From JAIVGZ01 sp964552205 (lineage in GTDB: Bacteria; Pseudomonadota; Gammaproteobacteria; Natronospirales; JAIVGZ01): a stretch of DNA of 51,888 nucleotides. Positions 16,193-25,330 of this stretch are shown one piece after another (the stretch's first letter is position 1; each line of letters starts with the position of its first letter). The stretch covers positions 1 to 51,888 of the forward strand of contig CAZKFT010000012.1 of NCBI GenBank assembly GCA_964552205.1, in the 5' to 3' direction. A model generated the notes under the pieces. It searched no databases, was not told where the DNA came from, and worked only from the letters and a program-made list of their open reading frames with translations. Made by a program: the position numbers and the translations under genes.

Positions 16193-17803
16193 TTAGGCCA
16201 TGGTCCATATATGTACGGGGGATTGGCGACCGCGCAGTTGCCGCTCGCCGCAATTCTGCCATTGCTCCTTTGGGTTACCTTCTTTGACGGCCGTATCCAC
16301 CAGCAGTTCCGTGCCCAATTCGCGATTCATCTGCTCCAGTCGCGCGGCGACGTTGACGACATCGCCAATCGCTGTGAAGTGGACGCGGGGACCGTAACCC
16401 AATGTGCCAATCCGAGCATGACCCGCAGCGATACCGATCCTCAGCCGAACAGGGTGGCCAGCAAGTGTCATCGCGCTCTGTGCGGTGCAGCACCCAAGGC
16501 ACACTTTGGCTGCAGCTACTGCCTCTGCACTCCCATTGGTCGCCTGGCCGATGCCGAAAAGTGCCATCACCCCATCGCCAAGGTATTTGTCCACGAATCC
16601 ACCATGGTCGGTCACGATTTTCTCAAGCGTGGTAAGACAACGACCGACTTCCTCCGCCAGTCGGTCAGGGTCGCAGCGCTCGCTTGCGAGTGTGAAGGAG
16701 GCAATATCGATGAAGCACACGGTAAGCTCCTCTACCGCATGGATGTCGGGGCGGCGTCGGAAGCGCGAGGGCAGCCCGTGCATGTAACGGCGAAGGGTCG
16801 ACGCATGACGGTGAAGAACACCCATGGCAGCTGCTATCGTCCACGCGAGGATTGCAGCGAGCCATTGCAGGACCCAGCCAAGCGACCACGCGACGAGTAC
16901 AACAGCGATGACGAGTAACGGTGCGACAGGCCATGTACGACCCAGCGAGCCGGATACGCCTTGCCACGAGCCCAGCACAGCCATGAACACAACCCATGTA
17001 ACACCCACGAGATTTGGCGTTATCCGCGGAGGCTTTCCGTGTATCCATGTATCCGCGGCGAGCGCGTGCAGCAAAACACCGGGTCGCTCGCCGTGTACGC
17101 TCAAATGGTGATCCTCGCCCGGTAGCCATGCCCCTACGACAACCGCTCGGCCCGCGAACGCCTCCATCAATTCGGGCGATCCCCGTTGGCGAATGAGCTC
17201 GCCAATGGACCACGTGACGAAATCCCGTTCATGGGTGGCAGCAAGCAGGACTGCTGTTTGGGGTTTGGCCCCGGCCCGTGTCGCAACCGCAGAGGCCAAA
17301 GAGCTATCGGGAAGCAATCGCCGGATGACACCGTCATTGTCTTGCGGGAAGTTCACCAGCGCCAAGGACCCGGCACCCCCGACTGCCACGCGCTGCGAAG
17401 TTGAAGGGATGGCAGGCAGCGTTCCCGCCGCCATGCCGAGAATGATGCGTCCCTCGCGCGCGCCGCGGCGAATCACGCGCAGCCAGTCTGCAGACACCCG
17501 TTCCTCATCCGGGAATATCAGGTCCACGCCAATGACGCTGACACCAGCATCCAGGAGCGCATCCAATGCTTCTGCCAATGGACCTGACCAGTAGGCGCGT
17601 GCACTGCCGGCGAACAGCGGATGTTCCAGCGTTTCCGGGTCGAGCAGGGCCAAAGCAACGTCCGATCTTGTATCAGGGGTTGCCCACAAAGCGGCTATCC
17701 GGCTGAGCCACACCAAGTTGGTCCTGTCAGCTTGCAGCGCTGGGAGGTTTGCCAAGACAGCGCCGACCAAGCACGCGAGCCAGAGTGCCGGCCATGGTTT
17801 CAC
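16193..17803 (-). CDS. CHASE2-domain class III adenylate/guanylate cyclase
   Basis: This 536-residue inner-membrane protein combines an N-terminal signal-anchor helix, a periplasmic CHASE2 sensor domain (about residues 30-265, with VIGVDLIFPDE), two or three membrane helices (about 265-335) and a cytoplasmic class III cyclase domain (about 355-536). The cyclase keeps the first metal Asp (CFIDIASFT), the second metal Asp (KYLGDGVMALFG) and the transition-state Asn/Arg helix (IGDVVNVAARLEQM), so it should be active. Known: CHASE2 cyclases make cAMP or cGMP in response to unknown periplasmic signals. The gene overlaps the FecR-like secreted protein upstream by four bases, a common partnership for CHASE2 proteins, and precedes tamA by 26 bases. 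No cyclic-nucleotide receptor is in the window. Confidence 0.93.
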   Translation of the reverse strand: MKPWPALWLACLVGAVLANLPALQADRTNLVWLSRIAALWATPDTRSDVALALLDPETLEHPLFAGSARAYWSGPLAEALDALLDAGVSVIGVDLIFPDEERVSADWLRVIRRGAREGRIILGMAAGTLPAIPSTSQRVAVGGAGSLALVNFPQDNDGVIRRLLPDSSLASAVATRAGAKPQTAVLLAATHERDFVTWSIGELIRQRGSPELMEAFAGRAVVVGAWLPGEDHHLSVHGERPGVLLHALAADTWIHGKPPRITPNLVGVTWVVFMAVLGSWQGVSGSLGRTWPVAPLLVIAVVLVAWSLGWVLQWLAAILAWTIAAAMGVLHRHASTLRRYMHGLPSRFRRRPDIHAVEELTVCFIDIASFTLASERCDPDRLAEEVGRCLTTLEKIVTDHGGFVDKYLGDGVMALFGIGQATNGSAEAVAAAKVCLGCCTAQSAMTLAGHPVRLRIGIAAGHARIGTLGYGPRVHFTAIGDVVNVAARLEQMNRELGTELLVDTAVKEGNPKEQWQNCGERQLRGRQSPVHIWTMA

Positions 17804-18405
17804 TCCAGTTGCACCACGCGTTCGAGAATGGGGCCGTGCGTGTGGAGCGCATCAGGGTCCACCCAGACGCGCTTGCAACGGGTAGCGTTGCAAATGTCGT
17901 AGAGCGCATCGGTATCCAGATGGAGACCCAGTTGATCGAGTCTCGTGATGGTCCCCTCAGCGGTCAGGAAGACCTGGTGCCCGGACGGTTTCTGGCGTGT
18001 TAGCTGGATGCGTTCTCCGGGACTGGCGAGGATGGTGGGCTGTGTTGTGCGCAGGCGCCACACCGGTGTCTGTCGCGCCGATGCGCTTCGCAATACAAGT
18101 GCGCCAATTGCGCCAGTACCGTATCGACCGAGCACTGGGGGATCACAGTCGCCTGTGATGCGCTCAACAATGCCCTCCACGGTGATGCTGGCGGTAACAC
18201 CGACTCTGAGCCGTCCGCCGCGAATGGTTTCGTGTACGCACGACGCAAAGTACGCCAGACGAACACGTCCGTGTTCGCCCAGGTCGAGCACTGTTCCCGG
18301 GTGCAGCATCGAGAGGGAGGTGACAGTGTCCAGGTTGCGGACACTGTCGACGATGGCGGTAGGTGCCGGCGCCAACAGGACGGCCAGCGTGATGGCGGTG
18401 AGCAT
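17800..18405 (-). CDS. secreted FecR-like protein paired with the CHASE2 cyclase
   Basis: A 201-residue protein with a short signal peptide (MLTAITLAVLLAPAPTAI), so periplasmic. The first part reads HPGTVLDLGEHGRVRLAYF, a pattern like the FecR domain, in which a PGxxLxTGxxGRVxL turn is typical. The protein has four cysteines, CVHE, GDCD and a close pair ICNATRC, which could form disulfides. The start is set by GGAGG seven bases before ATG 18405; the frame extends further upstream, but without a signal peptide at its head. It overlaps the cyclase by four bases. I infer that it reports an envelope state to CHASE2. The FecR assignment is moderate. Confidence 0.6.
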   Translation of the reverse strand: MLTAITLAVLLAPAPTAIVDSVRNLDTVTSLSMLHPGTVLDLGEHGRVRLAYFASCVHETIRGGRLRVGVTASITVEGIVERITGDCDPPVLGRYGTGAIGALVLRSASARQTPVWRLRTTQPTILASPGERIQLTRQKPSGHQVFLTAEGTITRLDQLGLHLDTDALYDICNATRCKRVWVDPDALHTHGPILERVVQLE

Positions 18406-18476
18406 GGCGAGTCCTCCATGACTTGCATGGAGAAAAGGGTGGTGGGGGACAGGGCTGGGGCGCAAGCCCCGGGGTG

Positions 18477-19889
18477 TCACTTCTCCAGGAAGTGCGCGAT
18501 CGAGTTTGCGTAGTACTGAAGTAGCGGTTCTTCACCGGGAACAATGTGGTATCTGCCCTCTCGTACCTCGAGTACGCCCCTGAGCGTCAGCGTGCTGAGG
18601 CCCAATTCAATGGCGTAATCCCAGTTTCTGCCAGGGACATACAAGGGTGCCTCCTTGGCAGCCAGGCGACCGATGACGCGGTCGATGTCAGTGCGTAACT
18701 CCGGGAGGGTGGGCGCGCGACCCTGTTGCTCAAGCAGTGCAGTGGTGATGAGGGATACCGGCAGGACGGGGATGACCCCGCCTACCTGCTTCATCAGGTG
18801 GTCGGCGAGCTTGCTGACGTGGTCAAAACGCTCTTCGCGAGACAATGTGCGCAGGTCAATCTGGTTGTCCTGCAACCACTGGCGCATGGAAATCGGTGAT
18901 CCGAAATTCGCACAGGCGTGACCGAATCGCGACCAGCGCCCGCGAATCATCTGCCAAACGTTGCGCGCAGCGAAGCTGAGAGAGATGCCGAGCGCGCGCC
19001 ACCGGCTGACTTTGGGCCGGTCCGGTTGCAAGCTGAGGAGCAAGCTGCGGTCTTCCAGTGTCCGGTCGTAGTTGATACCGACCGGAATGAACACGAGGTC
19101 GCGCTCGCCTGCCGGGTTAAAGCACTTGACCATGTAGTCGAGCAATCCGAGCTTTGGTGTTTGCAGGCGCCCATCGCGACTCAGTCCCCCTTCCGGGTAA
19201 ATGGCCTGCGTGACGCCGCCTTCTACAGACATGAACACATAGCGTTCGAGCACACGCCGATAGAGCGGGTTGCCTGAACCACGCCGCACGAAATAAGCAC
19301 CCATGGCACTGATCAGCTGTTGTAGTGGCCACACGCGCGCCCACTCACCGACTGCGTAGCTCAGTGCTGCCCGGTACAGCGCGAGGTAGGCAACCAGCAC
19401 ATAGTCCATGTTCGATCGATGGTTCATGACGAACACCACGCTGGAATTTCCACGTATGTGGCCTAGTCCCTCTTCATCCGCATACCCGAGACGCATGCGG
19501 TAGAGCGTCGCGGCGATGCGTTTGCAAATCCAGGTACCGAATCGGAAGTAGATATAGGCATTGAAAGACGGCACGATTTCGCGCGCGTACCGTTCCACCT
19601 TTGCCATTGCCACTTCGCGAGGCACATTGTTCTCACGACAGTGCTCGGCTACCGCTTCCGTCACCAGCGGGTCGTACATCAGACGGTCAATCAGTACTTG
19701 GCGCTTGGTCAGCGTGAAGTTCGGCAGCTCCAGCTTGAGTCGTTTGTTCAGCTCCTCGATGACCCGGTTGGCGCGGCTACGGAAGAACCAACGCACGCTG
19801 GGAACCAGCAGCCGGTCAAGAACCACCCACGCCAGAACGGCGATGAGAATGACCACCAGCCAGAGCGGCAATGTCACCGGCGCGGTCAT
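18477..19889 (-). CDS. PlsB-like glycerol-3-phosphate / lysophospholipid acyltransferase
   Basis: A 470-residue membrane-associated acyltransferase. A hydrophobic helix lies at residues 6-28. The catalytic HX4D box is NHRSNMD (about residue 155) and the substrate block is YPEGGLSRDG (about 235). The end, LLQYYANSIAHFLEK, resembles the PlsB C-terminus. The protein is much shorter than E. coli PlsB (about 800 residues), so it may represent a compact PlsB-related branch; the exact acceptor is uncertain. ATG 19889 overlaps the SLC13 stop as ATGA; a GTG at 19901 is also in frame. About 70 bases separate it from the FecR-like gene downstream, which has its own ribosome-binding site. Confidence 0.85.
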   Translation of the reverse strand: MTAPVTLPLWLVVILIAVLAWVVLDRLLVPSVRWFFRSRANRVIEELNKRLKLELPNFTLTKRQVLIDRLMYDPLVTEAVAEHCRENNVPREVAMAKVERYAREIVPSFNAYIYFRFGTWICKRIAATLYRMRLGYADEEGLGHIRGNSSVVFVMNHRSNMDYVLVAYLALYRAALSYAVGEWARVWPLQQLISAMGAYFVRRGSGNPLYRRVLERYVFMSVEGGVTQAIYPEGGLSRDGRLQTPKLGLLDYMVKCFNPAGERDLVFIPVGINYDRTLEDRSLLLSLQPDRPKVSRWRALGISLSFAARNVWQMIRGRWSRFGHACANFGSPISMRQWLQDNQIDLRTLSREERFDHVSKLADHLMKQVGGVIPVLPVSLITTALLEQQGRAPTLPELRTDIDRVIGRLAAKEAPLYVPGRNWDYAIELGLSTLTLRGVLEVREGRYHIVPGEEPLLQYYANSIAHFLEK

Positions 19890-21709
19890 GACATCGGCCA
19901 CAACTTCCAGATGGAGACGCTCGTGACCACCATCAGCAGTACGTTCAGGGGGGCACCCACCTTGGCGAAGTCAGTGAATCGGTATACACCGGTTCCGTAA
20001 ATCATCGCGTTGGTCTGGTAGCCGATGGGGGACAGGAAGCTGGTGGATGCCGCGAACATCACGGATAGCACAAGCGGGAATGGGTCCAGTCCAAGCAGAT
20101 TGCCAAGCGAAATGGCCACAGGAACCAAGATGACCACAGACGCGTTGTTGCTCACGATTTCGGTCATCAGGGTGGTGACAAGATAAAGGGCCATGAGTAT
20201 GAACACCGGGTGCCAGCCACCAGCGTGAACTGCGAGTAAGGACCCCAGCCATTCGGCAGCACCGGACTTTGACATGGCGATACCCAGCGGAATGACACCG
20301 GCGAGCAGGAAAATGACATCCCAAGAGACTCCGGAGTACATGTCCTCCTTCACGACGCAGCCCGTCGCCACCATCGCGATGACGCCGGCGACAGCCGTGA
20401 CGACGATGGGTAGCGGGGTGATCGCCGCAACTGCCACCACTGCGGCAATGATGCCGCCGGCAATCCACATGTTGCGGACCTCGAAGTCGTCGGTGTACTC
20501 GCCAAGCACGATGAGGTCGGGGTGGCGCCGCATTCGGGCAAGTGCGCTCGCCGAGATTTCCATCAGCACCTGCTCGCCTACATGCAGCTCTTCCTGAGCG
20601 AGCCGGGAGGATTTGCACTCGTCTTGGGAAAGTCCGATGAGCCGACCACGGTAGCGGTCCCAGAAGTTCACCTCACCGGCGGTGTGGCCGACGAACACCC
20701 GCCTGTTGCGGAGGAGAACCGGAACCAGAAGTCCATCGCCCCGCACACGGCGTGCTTCACCAAACTCCGAGAGCACTTCGACAACTGAGGACTTCATGAG
20801 GTCCATCACCTGTCGCAGGTTGGCGCGAACTTGCAAGAGGTCACCAGCCTGCAGCTTGATGGTCGGCGCACGCTTGATGTGGGTGGTTTCGTCGCGCACA
20901 AGTCTCAAGACTGTTCCGCCACTGGAATCGCCGAATTTCGCCTCCTCGACCGATTTGCCGATGAGCTTGCTGTCTTCCACCACGCGTACTTCTATGAGAA
21001 AAAAATCATCCTCAGCTCTCGCGATGGGCGCGGCATCCTTCTTGGGCATCAGAAAGCGCCCGACGGTCAGGAAGTAAACGAGCCCGACGCCGAGCACGAT
21101 GAGTCCCAGGTGTGTGAACTCGAACATGCCGACCTCACGGCCGAATGTGGGGTCGTCCTTGAGTATCACCGAGGCCAGAATGTTGGTGGAGGTGCCGATG
21201 AGGGTGAGCGTGCCACCCAGCATGCCGAAGAAACTCACCGGCATGAGCACGCGCGAAGCCTGCCCACCATTGCGCCGCACCATGTCCAGCACCAGCGGGA
21301 TGGCCATCGCCACGGCCGCGGTGTTGTTGATGAAGCCGGAGACTGGCCCAATCAGCAACGCTATGACAAGGATCTGCCGAATCTCGGATTTTCCTACCAG
21401 CGGGAAGATGCGCTTGCCAATCGCGTGGACCAAGCCGGAGCGTTGGATGCCCGCCGATAGAATGAACATGCACAGTACGGTCACTGTCGCAGGGCTGGAG
21501 AGACCGGACAAACCCTCGGCCACTGTCGGGAACGCGGACTGCAGGTCCACGCCACGAGACAACAGCCAGTCAGAATGGAAGACGATGGGGATGCCGGTGA
21601 CCGTCACCAGTATCAGGAGTGCGGTGATGTCGAGCGGAAACCGCTCAGACGCGAACAGGTAGAGCGCTGCTGCGATAAGGAGGAAAACGAGTGCGATTTC
21701 GACCGTCAT
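19886..21709 (-). CDS. SLC13/DASS-family transporter with two RCK-C (TrkA-C) domains
   Basis: This 607-residue inner-membrane carrier has N- and C-terminal hydrophobic bundles separated by a soluble insert (about residues 205-385) with two TrkA-C-like domains. The first bundle contains FINNTAAVAMAIPLV and GTLTLIGTSTNI, the re-entrant SNT-type sodium and substrate motif (here GTSTN). The second contains EIVSNNASVVILVPV and the C-terminal repeat motif FLSPIGYQTNAMI. SLC13/DASS carriers move sulfate or dicarboxylates with sodium; members with RCK-C inserts are often annotated as sulfate permeases, but the substrate is not determined here. ATG 21709 is chosen because it opens the hydrophobic N-terminus. 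A CACAAT box lies six bases before it, which suggests a leaderless mRNA. Confidence 0.9.
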   Translation of the reverse strand: MTVEIALVFLLIAAALYLFASERFPLDITALLILVTVTGIPIVFHSDWLLSRGVDLQSAFPTVAEGLSGLSSPATVTVLCMFILSAGIQRSGLVHAIGKRIFPLVGKSEIRQILVIALLIGPVSGFINNTAAVAMAIPLVLDMVRRNGGQASRVLMPVSFFGMLGGTLTLIGTSTNILASVILKDDPTFGREVGMFEFTHLGLIVLGVGLVYFLTVGRFLMPKKDAAPIARAEDDFFLIEVRVVEDSKLIGKSVEEAKFGDSSGGTVLRLVRDETTHIKRAPTIKLQAGDLLQVRANLRQVMDLMKSSVVEVLSEFGEARRVRGDGLLVPVLLRNRRVFVGHTAGEVNFWDRYRGRLIGLSQDECKSSRLAQEELHVGEQVLMEISASALARMRRHPDLIVLGEYTDDFEVRNMWIAGGIIAAVVAVAAITPLPIVVTAVAGVIAMVATGCVVKEDMYSGVSWDVIFLLAGVIPLGIAMSKSGAAEWLGSLLAVHAGGWHPVFILMALYLVTTLMTEIVSNNASVVILVPVAISLGNLLGLDPFPLVLSVMFAASTSFLSPIGYQTNAMIYGTGVYRFTDFAKVGAPLNVLLMVVTSVSIWKLWPMS

Positions 21710-21735
21710 GGGGCCATTGTGCGTGACCCAGACGG

Positions 21736-21741
21736 TACAAT
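21736..21741 (+). promoter_or_regulatory. -10 box (TACAAT) directly before uvrD
   Basis: TACAAT ends nine bases before ATG 21751, with no Shine-Dalgarno box. The 41-base space is shared with the divergent SLC13 gene, whose own candidate box (CACAAT on the minus strand, 21721-21716) is weaker. Confidence 0.5.
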
Positions 21742-21750
21742 CCACGGCCT

Positions 21751-23925
21751 ATGGATGTTTCCCCGATTCTGGATGACCTGAACGACGCCCAGCGCGAGGC
21801 CGTCGCGGCCCCGCCGGGCAATATGCTGGTGCTGGCCGGCGCGGGCTCGGGCAAGACCCGGGTATTGGTGCACCGCATCGCCTGGCTCATGGAGGTGGAG
21901 AAGCTCTCTCCCTATGCCATTCTCGCCGTGACCTTCACCAACAAGGCCGCAGGGGAGATGCGTACGCGCATTGAAACGCTGCTCGACTTTCCCGTAGGGC
22001 AGATGTGGGTGGGCACTTTCCATGGGCTGGCCCATCGCCTGCTCCGCACACACTGGCGCGAGGCGGGCTTGCCGCAGGGGTTCCAGATTCTGGACTCCGA
22101 GGACCAACAGCGCGCCATCAAACGCGTCATCCGTGCCTTGGATCTGGATGAGGACCGGTGGCCAGCCAAGCAGATCCAGTGGTTCATCAACGCGAGAAAG
22201 GATGAAGGCAAGCGACCGTCATCGTTCGGCGGGGATATCCGCGACCCTGTGTTACAGACACAGCTTCGGGTGTGGACGGCATACGAGGACGCATGTCAGC
22301 GCGGAGGCGTGGTCGATTTCGCCGAATTGTTGCTGCGCAGCTTCGAGTTGTTCCGCGACAACGCCGATCTGCTGGCGCACTACCAGCGCCGCTTCTCTTA
22401 TGTGCTGGTGGATGAGTTCCAGGACACCAACGCCATCCAATACGAGTGGATACGGATGATTGCCGGACGCACGGCCCATGTATTCATAGTCGGCGACGAC
22501 GACCAGTCCATCTATGGATGGCGCGGCGCCCGCGTGGGTAACATCCTTCGCCTGGGGAAGGACTATCCCGGTCTTGCCACCGTCCGCTTGGAGCAAAACT
22601 ACCGGTCCACCGGACACATCCTGAATGCGGCCAACGCGCTCATCTCGCACAACACCGAGCGCATGGGCAAGAAGCTGTGGACGGAGGGTAGCGAAGGTGA
22701 CCCCATAAGGGTGTTTGCGGCATTCAACGAGCGGGAGGAGGCGAGTTTCGTTGTTGACCGCATTCGGGACTGGGTCGCGCAAGGTGGCACACGACGGGAA
22801 TGCGCCATTCTTTACCGCTCGAACGCACAGTCGCGCACCTTTGAAGAAGCATTGATTTCCGCGGGAATGCCTTACCGAGTGTACGGGGGCCTGCGCTTTT
22901 TCGAGCGACAGGAGATCAAGGATGCGCTCGCCTACCTCCGCCTTTCCGAGAACAGGCATGATGACGCCTCGTTCGAACGCGTGGTGAATCTCCCGACCCG
23001 GGGCATCGGTGCGCGCACCATGGAGGAGGTACGGGCGGTGGCCCGGGACCGGCAGTTGTCGTTATGGCAGGCCGCAGGCCGCTTGCGCGACGAGCATGGA
23101 CTGACCGCGCGCGCAAGCGCTGCGCTGGAGGCATTCCAGGACTTGGTGGACGGGCTGGCGAGTTCCATCCAGGGATTGCCGTTGCATGAGCAAGTGGATG
23201 CGGTGGTGCGTGGCAGTGGGCTGATTGAGCACTACCGCAATGAGCGTGGCGAGCGCGGTGAAGCGCGCATCGAAAACCTGGAGGAGTTGGTGAGCGCGGC
23301 GCGAGGCTTCGAGGCCGGCCCGGATGATGACCTACCGCCGCTATCATCCTTCCTCGCCCACGCGGCCCTGGAGGCGGGTGATGCGCAGGGGGATGCCTGG
23401 GATGACTGCGTGCAGCTCATGACCCTGCACTCGGCTAAGGGACTGGAATTCCCATTGGTGTTTTTGTGTGGCATGGAAGACGGGCTGTTCCCGCACCAAC
23501 GCTCCCTGTTGGATGCCGGTGGTCTGGAGGAGGAGCGTCGTCTCTGCTATGTCGGCATGACCCGCGCGATGCAGCAGCTTTATCTGCTCTGGGCCGAGGC
23601 CCGTAGGATTTTCGGCACCGACACGCTTACCGTGCAATCCCGCTTCATCTCGGAGCTGCCGGCGGAACATCTGGAGGAGGTGCGCGCTCGTCCTCGTGTC
23701 TCCCAGCCGGTGTGGCAGGGCCGGAATCGGGCCGTGAAAACAGCCCAACCCGCACAGACTCCGGGTGGGTTCCGCCTGGGGCAGGTAGTGCGGCACGCGA
23801 AGTTCGGGGAGGGTGTGGTACTGAATTTCGAGGGTGATGGTGCTCATACGCGAGTGCAGGTGAACTTCCACGAGGCCGGTACCAAGTGGCTGGTCCTCGC
23901 CTACGCCAACCTCAGCGCATCCTGA
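21751..23925 (+). CDS. uvrD: DNA helicase II, UvrD
   Basis: A 724-residue superfamily 1A helicase acting in nucleotide-excision and mismatch repair. Motif Q and motif I are LNDAQREAV and AGAGSGKT (about residues 29-36). Further motifs are motif II VDEFQDTN, motif III GDDDQSIYGWRGA, motif IV EQNYRST, motif V TLHSAKGLEFP and motif VI CYVGMTRA. The C-terminus has the UvrD tail GQVVRHAKFGEGVVL, which binds partners such as UvrB and RNA polymerase in other species. The length matches E. coli UvrD (720). It is divergent from the SLC13 gene. Confidence 0.97.
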   Translation: MDVSPILDDLNDAQREAVAAPPGNMLVLAGAGSGKTRVLVHRIAWLMEVEKLSPYAILAVTFTNKAAGEMRTRIETLLDFPVGQMWVGTFHGLAHRLLRTHWREAGLPQGFQILDSEDQQRAIKRVIRALDLDEDRWPAKQIQWFINARKDEGKRPSSFGGDIRDPVLQTQLRVWTAYEDACQRGGVVDFAELLLRSFELFRDNADLLAHYQRRFSYVLVDEFQDTNAIQYEWIRMIAGRTAHVFIVGDDDQSIYGWRGARVGNILRLGKDYPGLATVRLEQNYRSTGHILNAANALISHNTERMGKKLWTEGSEGDPIRVFAAFNEREEASFVVDRIRDWVAQGGTRRECAILYRSNAQSRTFEEALISAGMPYRVYGGLRFFERQEIKDALAYLRLSENRHDDASFERVVNLPTRGIGARTMEEVRAVARDRQLSLWQAAGRLRDEHGLTARASAALEAFQDLVDGLASSIQGLPLHEQVDAVVRGSGLIEHYRNERGERGEARIENLEELVSAARGFEAGPDDDLPPLSSFLAHAALEAGDAQGDAWDDCVQLMTLHSAKGLEFPLVFLCGMEDGLFPHQRSLLDAGGLEEERRLCYVGMTRAMQQLYLLWAEARRIFGTDTLTVQSRFISELPAEHLEEVRARPRVSQPVWQGRNRAVKTAQPAQTPGGFRLGQVVRHAKFGEGVVLNFEGDGAHTRVQVNFHEAGTKWLVLAYANLSAS

Positions 23926-23939
23926 TGCAAAAATAGGAC

Positions 23940-23945
23940 TATCAT
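23940..23945 (+). promoter_or_regulatory. -10 box (TATCAT) directly before trkA
   Basis: TATCAT ends eight bases before ATG 23954, in the 28-base space after uvrD. No Shine-Dalgarno box is visible. Confidence 0.45.
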
Positions 23946-23953
23946 TAGACCCC

Positions 23954-25330
23954 ATGAAGATCATCATTCTCGGCGCCGGGCAGGTCGGTTCGACGATTGC
24001 CAGACATCTCGCCAAGGAAGAGGTCAATGACATCACAGTCGTTGACCTCAATGAGGGCCTGCTGCGTGACCTGCAGGACCGCTTGGATATACGCACCGTC
24101 CATGGTTTCGCCTCGCACCCCGCCGTTCTTGAGCAAGCGGGCGCCGAGGACGCGGAAATGATTATCGCCGTGACGGACAGTGATGAGACCAACATGATCG
24201 CTTGTCAGGTCGCCTATACGCTGTTCCACACCCCGACCAAGATTGCACGCGTCCGCGAGACGGATTACCTGTCGCGCGAGAAATTGTTCAAGCAAGAAGC
24301 GTTGCCGGTGGATGTGCTCATCAGTCCGGAGCAGCTGGTCACGGATTACATCCGTCGCGTCATCCAATATCCTGGCGCCCTCCAAGTGGTGGACTTCGCC
24401 CATGGACGCGTCCGTCTGGTGGGTGTGAAAGCCTACTTCGGCGGTCCACTGGTCGGGCATGAATTGCGAACCATTCGCGAACATATCCCTAATGTGGAGA
24501 CACGTGTCGCCGCGATCTATCGCAAAGGTCAGCCACTCATCCCGGAAGGCGATACCGTCATCGAAGTGGATGATGAAGTTTTCTTCATCGCCTCGCGCAA
24601 GAATATCCGCGTGGTCATCAGTGAGCTGCGCAAGCTGGACCGGCCGGCGCGCCGCATCGTCATCGCTGGCGGTGGCAACATCGGTCTACGCCTCGCAGCG
24701 TCCTTGGAAGAACGTAACCAGGTGAAAATCATCGAGCGCAACCCCGAGCGTGCAACCCGCGTTTCGGAAAAGCTCAAGGACACCCTGGTGCTGACCGGCG
24801 ATGCTGCCGATGAGGACCTGTTGCGCGAGGAAAGCATCGAGAGCGTTGATGTCTTCTGTGCAGTGACCAACAACGAAGAGGCCAATATCCTCTCCGCCAT
24901 GGTCGCGAAGAAGATGGGCGCGAAGAAGGTGATGGCCCTCATCAACCGACCGAAGTACGCGGAGCTCGCGGAGGATGGGTTGGTGGATATCGCCATCTCT
25001 CCACAGCAGGTCACGATTGGCACATTGCTCGCACACATCCGGCGTGGGGATGTCACCACGGTGCATTCGCTGCGTCGTGGCGCGGCCGAAGCGCTGGAGG
25101 CAGTTGCCCACGGAGACAAAGAGACATCCAAAGTGGTCGGACGCGCGATTGCCGACATTCCATTGCCGAAGGGTACGACCATCGGTGCGGTAGTGAGAGG
25201 TGATGAAGTGCTCATGGCGCACCACGACATCGTCATCGAGCCGGACGACCACCTGATTCTGTTCCTGGTGGACAAAAAGGATGTTCCAGCAGTCGAGAAA
25301 CTCTTCGAGGTCAGTGTGGCCTTCACCTGA
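23954..25330 (+). CDS. trkA: Trk potassium uptake system NAD-binding subunit TrkA
   Basis: A 458-residue cytoplasmic regulator of the TrkH potassium channel. It has the duplicated arrangement of full-length TrkA: RCK-N (ILGAGQVGSTIARHL at the N-terminus), RCK-C, a second RCK-N (VIAGGGNIGLRLA, about residue 237) and a second RCK-C. Both Rossmann motifs for NAD(H) or ATP are intact. The stop shares one base with the trkH start (TGATG), so the pair is coupled. Known: TrkA gates TrkH in response to nucleotides. Confidence 0.96.
   Translation: MKIIILGAGQVGSTIARHLAKEEVNDITVVDLNEGLLRDLQDRLDIRTVHGFASHPAVLEQAGAEDAEMIIAVTDSDETNMIACQVAYTLFHTPTKIARVRETDYLSREKLFKQEALPVDVLISPEQLVTDYIRRVIQYPGALQVVDFAHGRVRLVGVKAYFGGPLVGHELRTIREHIPNVETRVAAIYRKGQPLIPEGDTVIEVDDEVFFIASRKNIRVVISELRKLDRPARRIVIAGGGNIGLRLAASLEERNQVKIIERNPERATRVSEKLKDTLVLTGDAADEDLLREESIESVDVFCAVTNNEEANILSAMVAKKMGAKKVMALINRPKYAELAEDGLVDIAISPQQVTIGTLLAHIRRGDVTTVHSLRRGAAEALEAVAHGDKETSKVVGRAIADIPLPKGTTIGAVVRGDEVLMAHHDIVIEPDDHLILFLVDKKDVPAVEKLFEVSVAFT

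Noticed and set aside
16167..16262. Longer N-terminus for TamA
   Set aside because: It would overlap the cyclase gene by about 70 bases and place 32 polar residues before a clear signal peptide.
18440..18476. Terminator between the PlsB-like gene and the FecR-like gene
   Set aside because: A short GC hairpin (GGGGC-TTGC-GCCCC) exists but no T-run follows, and the spacing suits an operon.
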